This document shows, in pieces, positions 26,232 to 33,742 of a DNA stretch of 64,000 nucleotides (position 1 is the stretch's first letter; each line of letters begins with the position of its first letter). The DNA comes from Bacteroidia bacterium. Lineage in GTDB: Bacteria; Bacteroidota; Bacteroidia; CAIKAF01. The position numbers were made by a program, and so were the translations under genes. The notes under the pieces were generated by a model. The model was given only the letters and a program-made list of their open reading frames with translations, was not told where the DNA came from and ran no database searches. The stretch is taken from contig JAUHWY010000008.1 of the NCBI GenBank assembly GCA_030427255.1, positions 1 through 64,000 on the forward strand, given 5' to 3'.

Positions 26232-26374
26232 GAGACCGTTGACGCGTTGTGTTTTCAAGGCGAATTAAGGCACGGCCAAATTAAAAGCCCGAAGTTTACT
26301 GGCTGTAAATGAGGAGCTTGAGATTTGGCTGTAACGCAAAGTCGCCGCAAGAATAGCAACGCGTCAACGGTCTC
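26232..26374 (+). mobile_element. 143-bp fold-back miniature element, copy 1
   Basis: The ends GAGACCGTT and AACGGTCTC form a perfect terminal stem (26231-26249 with 26357-26375). The element is flanked exactly by the 5-bp direct repeat CTAAG (26227-26231 and 26375-26379), as expected of a target-site duplication. Copy 2 lies inverted at 26615-26757 with the same length and about 74% ungapped identity. The whole element folds as one long hairpin with inner stems at element positions 28-32/111-115, 41-50/92-101, 54-57/85-88 and 63-68/74-79. G-U pairs indicate the plus strand for this copy. No transposase is nearby, so it would move in trans. Confidence 0.85.
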
Positions 26375-26614
26375 CTAAGGTAAATGCAAACCAAAGGGAC
26401 ACGCACAAACCCTAAAAAGGCAAACAGCCCGACCACGATTTTCCAAAAAGAATAAGGTTTGAATGTAAAGCTTTGCTTTTAGAGGCATAGATTTCAGCCG
26501 GAACAATTTAGAGTAGATGCTCCGGCGCAGGGACCGAGCCGGTACCCCCCTTTTGGGCTCCGAATGAGGGCCTGCCGGAAGGAGCGACTAAAAGAAGCTC
26601 CCTTGCGGCAGAAA

Positions 26615-26757
26615 GAGACCGTTCATTTACACCTATTCTGGCGGCATCTTTGCGTTGTGGCCAAACCTCAAGCTCCTCATTTACAATTGGTAAACTGCGG
26701 ACTTTCGATTTGTCCACGCCTTTATCTGCCTTGAAAACGGCATAAATGAACGGTCTC
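26615..26757 (-). mobile_element. 143-bp fold-back miniature element, copy 2 (inverted)
   Basis: The same length as copy 1, read on the minus strand. The ends GAGACCGTT and AACGGTCTC match copy 1, but the next pairs differ in both arms together (CATTTA with TAAATG here, GACGCG with CGCGTC there). It is flanked exactly by the 5-bp direct repeat AGAAA (26610-26614 and 26758-26762). An 86-residue open frame crosses it but is interrupted by stops in copy 1, so coding is unlikely. About 240 bp of ordinary DNA separates the copies. Confidence 0.85.
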
Positions 26758-26905
26758 AGAAAGTTCAAAGGCCTCTATTGTTTTTTGAAAATTTCATTTG
26801 CCCGAATTCGGAGGCCAAAAGGGGAGTAAAGGGGAGGGCCCGGAAGCCCCGCCAATAGAGAATGCCTAATGTTGTATTGGAAGAAGCGGGGCTTGCGCCC
26901 CACCA

Positions 26906-28051
26906 TTACAACAATTCGTCGATGAGTTGTTGGTTAACGGCTAGGGCAAGAATAATCGATACCAACAGGCCTATGAGGGCAAACAGTACGTCGCGAAGCA
27001 CCATTTTGATGGCAATGCGTTTGTGGTCAAAGCCGCTTTTTTTGCGCATGATGGAGATGGCGATTTCGCGGCCGCCAATAATGCCCAAAAAGACCCAGGT
27101 GGTGCTCATGGGAACGGTACTGATAAACAGTTTGTAAATGAGCATAATGGCGTAGCTGAAGTCGATGAGCGTGGCGGCTCGCACGTCGTCGATGCGTTTC
27201 TTTTCGCTTACGATGTTCTGAATTTTGTCGCCGCGCTGGTACATAAGCAATCCCAATCCGGCAAAAATGAGTCCTGCAAATCCAAGAAACTCCCAAATAT
27301 TGAGTTGTCGAGGCAGGTAAACGGCTATGTTGGCGGCGTCTTGCATAAGCCAAACTCCCCAAAGCGTGCCGCTAATGAGCCATTGGGCTACAATCCATCC
27401 CTTGGCATGGCTGCGGCCGCTAAAGAATTTTCGGATAATGGAGTAGCCGCCAATCCAGACAACCATGGAAAGGACAAAAGCCATGCCGTATCCGGTGACG
27501 CTTTTAACAAAAACGGAGGAAATGCCAGAAGTGCTGGCTGAGAAACAGCTGAGCAGCAAAAAGGTAGTCGAAACCGGCATGCGCAAGCGAGTGAGCACCA
27601 GCAAAATGAGCGGTGCCACCACTTGAATAAAGGAAAAGCCTTGTGCGGGCGTGGGTTGGGGATAGGGCGAGTGCTGAGGTAAATCGGGGTATTTGCTTGG
27701 GTTGTAAATGCGTTGGTAGGTCACATCCCCATCGAACACAACCCAACTAAAGGTGACCACGGCCAAAAAAATCAAGCCTGCAAAAAGCCAAAGCACCCAC
27801 CAGGGCCTTCGGGCATTACTGACAATAAAAGTGCCAAGGGTTTGGATGGAGTCGTTGGCTACGGCTGCGTAGCCTGCAAAAATAAAGCCCAGCCACATGG
27901 CTACCGAGTGCACCTGATAAAAAATGCCGGAAATGGTAAAGCCCAGCACTATGAGCAACAGAAAGCTACGCTCGCGGAGCACAATTTCGAGAAAGTTAAA
28001 CCTTCTTCGAGCGAGCACCGGCTGCAGTTGCGGACTGGATTTCTGTGGCAT
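26906..28051 (-). CDS. PiT-like inorganic phosphate permease family membrane protein
   Basis: A 381-residue protein with about ten membrane helices. Two halves each carry a P-x-S-T-T motif (MPVSTTFLLLS near residue 158 and VPMSTTWVFLG near 315), and the first half has AVANDSIQTLGTF where PiT proteins have GANDVANAFGT. This is the internal duplication of PiT phosphate transporters, but with altered signatures, so the substrate is uncertain. It transports across the inner membrane. It stands alone, downstream of the repeat-rich gap. Confidence 0.6.
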   Translation of the reverse strand: MPQKSSPQLQPVLARRRFNFLEIVLRERSFLLLIVLGFTISGIFYQVHSVAMWLGFIFAGYAAVANDSIQTLGTFIVSNARRPWWVLWLFAGLIFLAVVTFSWVVFDGDVTYQRIYNPSKYPDLPQHSPYPQPTPAQGFSFIQVVAPLILLVLTRLRMPVSTTFLLLSCFSASTSGISSVFVKSVTGYGMAFVLSMVVWIGGYSIIRKFFSGRSHAKGWIVAQWLISGTLWGVWLMQDAANIAVYLPRQLNIWEFLGFAGLIFAGLGLLMYQRGDKIQNIVSEKKRIDDVRAATLIDFSYAIMLIYKLFISTVPMSTTWVFLGIIGGREIAISIMRKKSGFDHKRIAIKMVLRDVLFALIGLLVSIILALAVNQQLIDELL

Positions 28052-28177
28052 GAGCTAAGCCCTTTAGTTTTGCAGAGTATCTGCAGTTGGCCTGCAAGAT
28101 ACAATCTGTCGCAAATATCTAAGATGCAAAAGGGCAAAAGCCCGGAGCTGTATTAAATTATTGTTAAGGCCACAGGT

Positions 28178-28612
28178 TTACAGCGTAAACTGAGCAGACA
28201 TGTCCCAGTAAAACAACGCGAGCGAAAGACCGGCCAAAATCATGTAAGGCACAAGCGAGGCCGCGCCCGGATAGTCTTTTGCCAATCGCTGGCCGGTAAA
28301 TAGAGCCAAAAGGGAGGCTTTGCTAAAGAACAAAGCGAGGCTTATGAGTGCAGGGCTAAAATCACCCCCTATACCTTCAAAAATCCAGAAACCTCCGGCA
28401 GCCAAGCCAAATAAGCCGGCCAATAGTTCCAAAAGCGTGAGCGTAGGCAGCAGAATGGACACCGTTCCGGCCAGAGGAGAGGCTGAAAAATGCCCTTTAA
28501 GCCATTCCAGGTTGCCTTTGTAGTTACGGCATTTGTCGTAAGCGCTTTGGGCAAAACAAATACCCAGCATGAGCAAGGGGGCGGCAAAAAGAAAACGCGT
28601 TATCCAAATCAT
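28178..28612 (-). CDS. DoxX-like integral membrane protein
   Basis: A 144-residue protein with four likely helices (about 4-22, 48-75, 88-108 and 118-138), the layout of DoxX/DUF-type small membrane proteins. LLPTLTLLELLAGLFGL in helix 2 fits that family. The role is unknown. Its start overlaps the stop of the FMN reductase gene by 4 bp, so they form a two-gene operon and may share a redox role. Confidence 0.55.
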   Translation of the reverse strand: MIWITRFLFAAPLLMLGICFAQSAYDKCRNYKGNLEWLKGHFSASPLAGTVSILLPTLTLLELLAGLFGLAAGGFWIFEGIGGDFSPALISLALFFSKASLLALFTGQRLAKDYPGAASLVPYMILAGLSLALFYWDMSAQFTL

Positions 28613-29151
28613 AGGGCAAAGGTAGCGATCCGGGATTTTAGGTCAGCAATTTGTTGCCGAAGGGCATTGGCCACCGAAGGGTCAACTTGCGTTCCGTCTT
28701 TGGAAACCAGCTGATGGATTCCGGAGACAGGAACTTTAAGGGGCAGCACATCGGAGCCGAGGTAATGGAGTACGGAGGTTAGGTGGTCCATGCCCTTTAC
28801 ATTTCCGGATCTGCCGGTGCCAAGGCCAACCAACACAGAAAGTTTGTTTTTGAACCATTCAGGAGGGCAAGAGTCGATCAGCAGCTTAACCAAACCGGGA
28901 TAGGATCCGTTGTATTCGGGGCAAATCCATACCAAAATTTTAGGTGTGCGCATATGGGTTATCAACAGGTTTTCAACATCCGAAGCGGGCTTGCCAAAAA
29001 TGCTATTGTCTCGAAAGAAAGGGCTAGGCAGCTCTTGGAGAGAGAAGATTTGTGCGCTTAGGCCCTCTTGTTCAAGCAACTGCATGTAAAGCCTTGATAA
29101 AGTGAGAGTATAGCTATCGTTTCTGTGGGTTCCTGAAATAATATGTATCAT
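28609..29151 (-). CDS. NADPH-dependent FMN reductase family protein
   Basis: A 180-residue flavodoxin-fold protein. The N-terminus ISGTHRNDSYTLTLSRLY is the phosphate-binding loop for FMN, and the second conserved region is VWICPEYNGSYPGLVKLLIDS (PEYNGSxPG). It reduces FMN or quinones with NAD(P)H in the cytosol. It is the first gene of an operon with the DoxX-like gene and is divergent from parA across about 145 bp. Confidence 0.85.
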   Translation of the reverse strand: MIHIISGTHRNDSYTLTLSRLYMQLLEQEGLSAQIFSLQELPSPFFRDNSIFGKPASDVENLLITHMRTPKILVWICPEYNGSYPGLVKLLIDSCPPEWFKNKLSVLVGLGTGRSGNVKGMDHLTSVLHYLGSDVLPLKVPVSGIHQLVSKDGTQVDPSVANALRQQIADLKSRIATFAL

Positions 29152-29226
29152 GAAAAGTCGTTCAAAGAAGCCTTAGGCATGTTGATAAGTCAAAAGTAGG
29201 CAAAGCCTTGCTGTATCAATAATGCC

Positions 29227-29234
29227 TATTTTTG
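29227..29234 (+). promoter_or_regulatory. Bacteroidota -7 element, parAB operon
   Basis: TATTTTTG, matching TAnnTTTG. A TTG at 29208-29210 is 16 nt upstream, a little short of the usual 19. The leader would be about 60 nt. Confidence 0.45.
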
Positions 29235-29297
29235 TGTATTGTTCATAGAACATAGAATTAGAGACCTTCTAAGGTGGGTTTCTATAGAAACTAAAGT

Positions 29298-30101
29298 ATG
29301 GGTAAAGTAATTTCCATTGCAAACCAAAAAGGTGGTGTGGGCAAAACCACCACTGCCATAAATTTAGCGGCAGGTTTGGCCGTTTTGGAGTTTAAGACAT
29401 TAATCATTGATGCCGATCCTCAAGCCAATGCCACCTCCGGTGTTGGCTTTGATCATAAGGCAGTCCAAAGTTCCATATACGATTGCATTCTAAATGAGGT
29501 TAAGCCCCAAGACATTATTCTGGAAACCAAAACGCCTCATTTGGATATTATACCGGCACACATCGACTTGGTAGGCGCCGAAATTGAACTGATAAACCTC
29601 CCTCAAAGAGAGCAAAAAATGAAAGAGGTGATTGATGACATCAAACACCTCTACGATTTTATCATAATCGATTGCTCTCCCTCTTTGGGCTTAATAACCG
29701 TAAATGCGCTCACAGCCTCCAATGCAGTGATTGTGCCGGTGCAATGCGAGTATTTTGCCTTGGAAGGCTTGGGCAAACTGCTCAATACCATACGTATTGT
29801 ACAGTCCAATTTGAATCCGGAATTGGAAATGGAAGGCATTTTGCTTACCATGTTCGATAAGCGACTGCGCCTGTCGAATCAAGTGGTAGAAGACGTGCGT
29901 ACCCATTTTCAGGACATGGTTTTTCAAACCATTATTTCGCGCAATACCACCTTAGGAGAAGCACCGAGCTTTGGTGAAACCGTTATTATGTTTGATGCAG
30001 AAAGCCGAGGCGCACAAAATTACCTAGACTTAGCCAGAGAGTTGCTAAGGAAAAACAATATTCGCAAAGAGCAGTCGGTGTTGCATTCTACAAAAGAATA
30101 A
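29298..30101 (+). CDS. parA: ParA chromosome partitioning ATPase
   Basis: A 267-residue ATPase with the deviant Walker A motif [14 protein letters not shown] at residues 10-23, Walker A' at [12 protein letters not shown], and Walker B at [14 protein letters not shown]. It partners with ParB to segregate the chromosome origin region. It is followed after 9 bp by parB. The order parA-parB-DUF5683-dapB is the usual Bacteroidota arrangement. No parS-like palindrome (TGTTnCACGTGAAACA) was noticed in the surrounding sequence. Confidence 0.96.
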   Translation: MGKVISIANQKGGVGKTTTAINLAAGLAVLEFKTLIIDADPQANATSGVGFDHKAVQSSIYDCILNEVKPQDIILETKTPHLDIIPAHIDLVGAEIELINLPQREQKMKEVIDDIKHLYDFIIIDCSPSLGLITVNALTASNAVIVPVQCEYFALEGLGKLLNTIRIVQSNLNPELEMEGILLTMFDKRLRLSNQVVEDVRTHFQDMVFQTIISRNTTLGEAPSFGETVIMFDAESRGAQNYLDLARELLRKNNIRKEQSVLHSTKE

Positions 30102-30110
30102 GCTTAAGAA

Positions 30111-30983
30111 ATGGCACAAAGAAAGAAAGCATTGGGCAAAGGATTGGGTGCCTTATTGGCTGCCAGAGAAGAAGGGCAATCCCCCGACCATGGCTCGGTT
30201 TCGGCTTCCGGTTCAGGAAGTATTGCTTTAATTGCAATAAAGGATATTGTAGCCAATAGGCTTCAACCCAGAACCGAGTTTGAAACAGAAGCTTTGGAGG
30301 ACTTGTCGGAATCTATTCGGCAATTTGGAATCATTCAGCCCATAACGGTACGAAAAACAGGCGCCTCTTCTTATGAACTTATTTCAGGGGAGCGCCGGTT
30401 TAGGGCTTCTCAGATGGCAGGCCTAACCGAAGTGCCCGCTTATGTGCGGGACGCAGACGATCAGGCCATGCTGGAGATGGCCTTGATTGAGAACATCCAT
30501 AGGGAAGACTTAAATGCCATGGAGATTGCGCTGTCTTACCAAAAGCTGATGGACGATTTTCAGTTTACCCAAGAACAGCTGTCATCGAGGGTGGCAAAAA
30601 AGCGTTCTACCATTACCAATTACTTACGGTTGCTCAAGCTGCCGGTGGAAATCCAATCCGGTATAATAGAAGGACTAATAAGTATGGGGCATGCCAGAGC
30701 CTTAGTGAATGCAGGCAGCGAAGACCGCCAAGTAGCCTTGTACCGCATGGTGCTCAACAAAGGTCTGTCTGTACGGCAGGTAGAAGCTCTGGTTAAATCC
30801 CCTGAATCCAAACCTGCACCGGTCTCCAAAGTCCGGAAAGTGTCCCTCAAGCCGGGTGCTTGGGCCGGCGATTTTCAACCAAAAATGGAGGCTAAAGTGG
30901 AAGAAGAGGGTAAGGGCGCCATTACCATTCGCTTCGAGTCCATAGAAGAATACGAGCGATTGGTGCAGCACTTGAGCCAATGA
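30111..30983 (+). CDS. parB: ParB/RepB/Spo0J partition protein
   Basis: A 290-residue protein. It starts with the ParA-interacting KKALGKGLGALLA. The ParB/Srx CTPase-fold domain follows (IKDIVANRLQPRTEF through SGERRFRASQMAGLTEVPAYV, including the GERR motif at about residue 91), then a helix-turn-helix (FTQEQLSSRVAKKRSTITNYLRLLKL). It binds parS sites and CTP in the family. Its stop overlaps the next start by 4 bp. Confidence 0.95.
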   Translation: MAQRKKALGKGLGALLAAREEGQSPDHGSVSASGSGSIALIAIKDIVANRLQPRTEFETEALEDLSESIRQFGIIQPITVRKTGASSYELISGERRFRASQMAGLTEVPAYVRDADDQAMLEMALIENIHREDLNAMEIALSYQKLMDDFQFTQEQLSSRVAKKRSTITNYLRLLKLPVEIQSGIIEGLISMGHARALVNAGSEDRQVALYRMVLNKGLSVRQVEALVKSPESKPAPVSKVRKVSLKPGAWAGDFQPKMEAKVEEEGKGAITIRFESIEEYERLVQHLSQ

Positions 30984-31546
30984 AGCCCCTAGCCTTAGTT
31001 TTCTTTTTCTTGATGCTTTTTGCTTGCGCTAATGCGCAAAAAGAAGCCCAAGATTCCCTTGACCTTATCCGTAGAGACAGCATAAAAGCCCTTCGGTTGG
31101 AAAGACACAAACCGGCTACAGCCAGCATTCTTAGTGCCGTACTGCCCGGGGCAGGTCAGATCTACAACCGAAAATACTGGAAGGCACCCATAGTTTGGGG
31201 AGGTTTGGGAGCTTGTGGCTACTTTTTTGCAGCAAATCATATAGAATACATTAAGTTTCGAGACGCTTTTAGGGATCGGGTAAACGGAATTCCAAATCCG
31301 GAGTTTGATGTCTATGATGCTACTGCCTTGCGTTCCGAAAGAGATTTGTTTCAGCGCAACCGCGATTTTGCAGCCATTATTGGTTTGGTAGTCTATTTAT
31401 TAAATATCGTAGATGCTACGGTAGATGGTCATCTGTATCATTTTGATGTGAGCGATGACTTATCCTTGTATTGGTCGCCGGTTTCCATGCCCGCCGGCCT
31501 GCATGGAATGCAACAAACAGGAATTCAATTGGGTATAAGGTTTTGA
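30980..31546 (+). CDS. DUF5683 family protein
   Basis: A 188-residue protein with a signal peptide (residues 1-19, ending at the ANAQ site) and the conserved segment SAVLPGAGQIYNRKYWKAPIVWGGLGACGYF typical of DUF5683. The role is not known. The gene lies between parB and dapB, as it does widely in Bacteroidota, and overlaps both by a few bases. Confidence 0.8.
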   Translation: MKPLALVFFFLMLFACANAQKEAQDSLDLIRRDSIKALRLERHKPATASILSAVLPGAGQIYNRKYWKAPIVWGGLGACGYFFAANHIEYIKFRDAFRDRVNGIPNPEFDVYDATALRSERDLFQRNRDFAAIIGLVVYLLNIVDATVDGHLYHFDVSDDLSLYWSPVSMPAGLHGMQQTGIQLGIRF

Positions 31547-32298
31547 AGCATAGTACTCCACATAGCTTGCAGCCCCTGGCCATTATGGGCTACGGTAATA
31601 TGGGAAAGGAAATTGAAGCCTTAGCCGGCTCTTTTCCTTTTGAATTGGTAGCAGTGCTCGATCATGGTTTTGAGCAAGCGTCCTTGGATTGGGTGCAAAA
31701 GAAACCGGTGGTGATTGAGTTTTCTGAACCCGAGGCTGCACCAAACAATATCCGATTTTGCATGGATCATGGCCTACCTATGGTGGTTGGCACCACAGGT
31801 TGGAATTCCCGTGAAGCGGAGTTGAAAAGCTATTGCCTGCAAAAAAATGGAGCCTTGCTTAAAGGCAGTAATTTCAGCCCCGGAGTGAATCTTTTCTTTG
31901 CTCTAAATGCTTGGATGGCACAACGGATGAATCAGCTGTCGGACTATACAGCGGCCCTTCACGAAATCCACCATACCCGCAAAAAAGATGCGCCCAGTGG
32001 AACAGCCATTAGTTTGGCCCAAGGGCTTATTAAAGAGCACGCTCAATACCAAGATTGGAAGCTCTCCGAGGACATGCATTCAGATACGAAGGGCATACTT
32101 CCGGTGAGTTATGAGCGCAGCAACGAGGTGCCGGGAATCCATCAAATTCAGTGGAGCTCTTCGGACGATATGCTGCAAATTAAGCACGAAGCCTATGGGC
32201 GAAAGGGATTTGCTCGTGGCGCATTAATGGGCGCTTTGTGGATTGTGCAACACAAGGGTTGGCACGACGTTTCAGAAATGTATGCATTTGCTACATGA
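31543..32298 (+). CDS. dapB: 4-hydroxy-tetrahydrodipicolinate reductase
   Basis: A 251-residue lysine and diaminopimelate biosynthesis enzyme using NAD(P)H. The Rossmann motif is GYGNMGKE and the catalytic region is EIHHTRKKDAPSGTA, with the conserved HH and K. TTG at 31543 was chosen as start because it overlaps the DUF5683 stop as TTGA and gives the first strand; the ATG at 31585 would cut into the nucleotide-binding strand. The next gene starts in the overlap ATGA. The product supplies meso-diaminopimelate for peptidoglycan. Confidence 0.9.
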   Translation: MKHSTPHSLQPLAIMGYGNMGKEIEALAGSFPFELVAVLDHGFEQASLDWVQKKPVVIEFSEPEAAPNNIRFCMDHGLPMVVGTTGWNSREAELKSYCLQKNGALLKGSNFSPGVNLFFALNAWMAQRMNQLSDYTAALHEIHHTRKKDAPSGTAISLAQGLIKEHAQYQDWKLSEDMHSDTKGILPVSYERSNEVPGIHQIQWSSSDDMLQIKHEAYGRKGFARGALMGALWIVQHKGWHDVSEMYAFAT

Positions 32299-32486
32299 GT
32301 TGGTTTAGCGAAGGAAAAAAGACCGAGAAGAGGTCAAAAAGCACCGGAAACCGCATCGATTTTCATCAATACCGAAATCGCCGAAAGGCCGGTTTTAGCG
32401 GACTTATGCGCATGCTGGTGTATGGAGCTATGGTCTTAGCCTTGGCTTTTATGCTTATGGAGTTGGTGCAGATGTTGCCGGGTTGA
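32295..32486 (+). CDS. Small membrane protein (63 aa)
   Basis: A 63-residue protein with a basic, polar N-terminus (about 1-37, rich in Lys and Arg) and one helix (about 40-58, ending QMLPG). The ATG overlaps the dapB stop as ATGA, which supports translation by coupling. The family is not recognised. In many Bacteroidota a signal peptidase gene follows dapB; here it is absent from this spot. Confidence 0.5.
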   Translation: MSWFSEGKKTEKRSKSTGNRIDFHQYRNRRKAGFSGLMRMLVYGAMVLALAFMLMELVQMLPG

Positions 32487-32583
32487 TTCCGACTCGCCAA
32501 TTCTAGGCACGGGCAATGGGTAGCTATTCTACAGGCCGGCTAAAAGCTTCATTCACTCCGAATCATTACTTTTACCCAAGACT

Positions 32584-33228
32584 ATGGACCGGCTAATGGC
32601 TTCTTATGTTTTTGCGGGTTTTGGAGGGCATGCATTGGAGTTGATGGATGCCATGCAAGCGTGGGAGGCATCCCCTGCGGCCTTTGCTTGCTATGTGTTG
32701 CCCGATGCAAAAGCTGCATGGAGGGGGCCAAAACTTGAAGTCATTTGCGATGCGGAAGGTCTTAAAGCCTGGTGCAGCCCAGATACCCGGGCGGTTTTGG
32801 CTACCGGAAACCCAAGCTTAAGGCGGCAGCTTTTCGAAGAGTTAAGTGGTTACGGCATCCCTTTTACTACGGTAGGCCATCCCCAAGCCGTTTGTAGTCC
32901 CAAAGCTATATTGGGAGATGCCTTAAACCTCATGGCCTTTTCTTTTGTAGGACCTTTTGCCCATGTAGAAACCGGAGTGTTGCTTAATGTGGGTGCCTCT
33001 GTTCATCACGGTGCCAAAGTGGGCGCCTTTTCTGAAATTGGCCCCGGCGCCCGTCTTTTGGGCGATTCAAAAATAGGGGAGGGCTGTTTGGTTGGCGCTC
33101 AAGCCACCATTATGCCCGGTATTTCTCTTGGAGAAGGCGTTAGGGTAGGTGCCGGTGCAGTGGTTACCAAAGATGTTCCTGCGGGAAAAACAGTGGTGGG
33201 AGTGCCAGCCACTCCTCTTAAAGGCTGA
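32584..33228 (+). CDS. NeuD-like sugar O-acyltransferase
   Basis: A 214-residue protein. A Rossmann-like N-terminal part (FAGFGGHALELMDAM) is followed by a left-handed beta-helix from about residue 100 with hexapeptide repeats (VETGVLLNVGASVHHGAKVGAFSEIGPGARLLGDSKIGEGCLVGAQATIMPGI). The catalytic His is likely in SVHHGAKVG. It would acetylate a sugar for surface glycan. Its 3' end overlaps the convergent membrane gene by 11 bp. Confidence 0.85.
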   Translation: MDRLMASYVFAGFGGHALELMDAMQAWEASPAAFACYVLPDAKAAWRGPKLEVICDAEGLKAWCSPDTRAVLATGNPSLRRQLFEELSGYGIPFTTVGHPQAVCSPKAILGDALNLMAFSFVGPFAHVETGVLLNVGASVHHGAKVGAFSEIGPGARLLGDSKIGEGCLVGAQATIMPGISLGEGVRVGAGAVVTKDVPAGKTVVGVPATPLKG

Positions 33229-33742
33229 TTTCTTCTTTCTTTTTATTCCTTTGTTGTTCCCAACGATTAAAATCGTTGAGATGCCAAAGCGTGGCCACAA
33301 AAGACAGCAAACTTACCGTCCAAACGGTATTTCCTAAGCCCAGCGAAAACATAAGATTGGCCATATTGAGTACAAAGCCACCCATAAGAAATAGATGAAC
33401 CAAGAGCAGGGGCTTAAGTTTCTGTTTTATGGCCCATAAGATGAACGAAACAACAACAAAGCCCAAAAAGGGAACTTGAAGAATGCTAAAGAAGGAGACA
33501 CCGGGCCAGTGCAAAATGCTGAGCACAAAGGCTATAGACGAAACTCCCAAAAAGCTTACCATAGAAATGATTAGGAAAAAATGCCGAGTTCTATAGCGCT
33601 TGATGGTTAGCACAAAAGCCATCAATGCCGGAATAAGAACCAACAAATGTTTTATATGGGAGAACCGAAGCTCGGAACCTATGTAAAAGCCCATCATGCT
33701 TACACCCATGCATAAATACGCAAGAAACAGACGTACCGACAT
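33218..33742 (-). CDS. Hypothetical multi-pass membrane protein
   Basis: A 174-residue protein with about five hydrophobic helices (around 5-22, 30-46, 55-75, 83-105 and 115-145) and a charged C-terminus (EQQRNKKKEEIS). No family is recognised. Its ATG overlaps the end of the DUF4831 gene by one base, so the two are probably co-transcribed. Confidence 0.45.
   Translation of the reverse strand: MSVRLFLAYLCMGVSMMGFYIGSELRFSHIKHLLVLIPALMAFVLTIKRYRTRHFFLIISMVSFLGVSSIAFVLSILHWPGVSFFSILQVPFLGFVVVSFILWAIKQKLKPLLLVHLFLMGGFVLNMANLMFSLGLGNTVWTVSLLSFVATLWHLNDFNRWEQQRNKKKEEISL

Noticed and set aside
26028-26312. 94-residue open frame on the plus strand running into element copy 1
   Set aside because: It has no recognisable domain or signal, it ends inside the mobile element, and its upstream part crosses the 26052 hairpin. 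No coding support.
26508-26768. 86-residue open frame on the minus strand across element copy 2
   Set aside because: The same frame in copy 1 contains two stops, and changes between copies show no third-position bias but do show base-pair compensation. It is an accidental frame in a structured repeat.
31471-31542. ATG at 31471 as dapB start
   Set aside because: It would overlap the end of DUF5683 by 76 bp and add residues not seen in DapB. TTG at 31543 fits the coupled stop.
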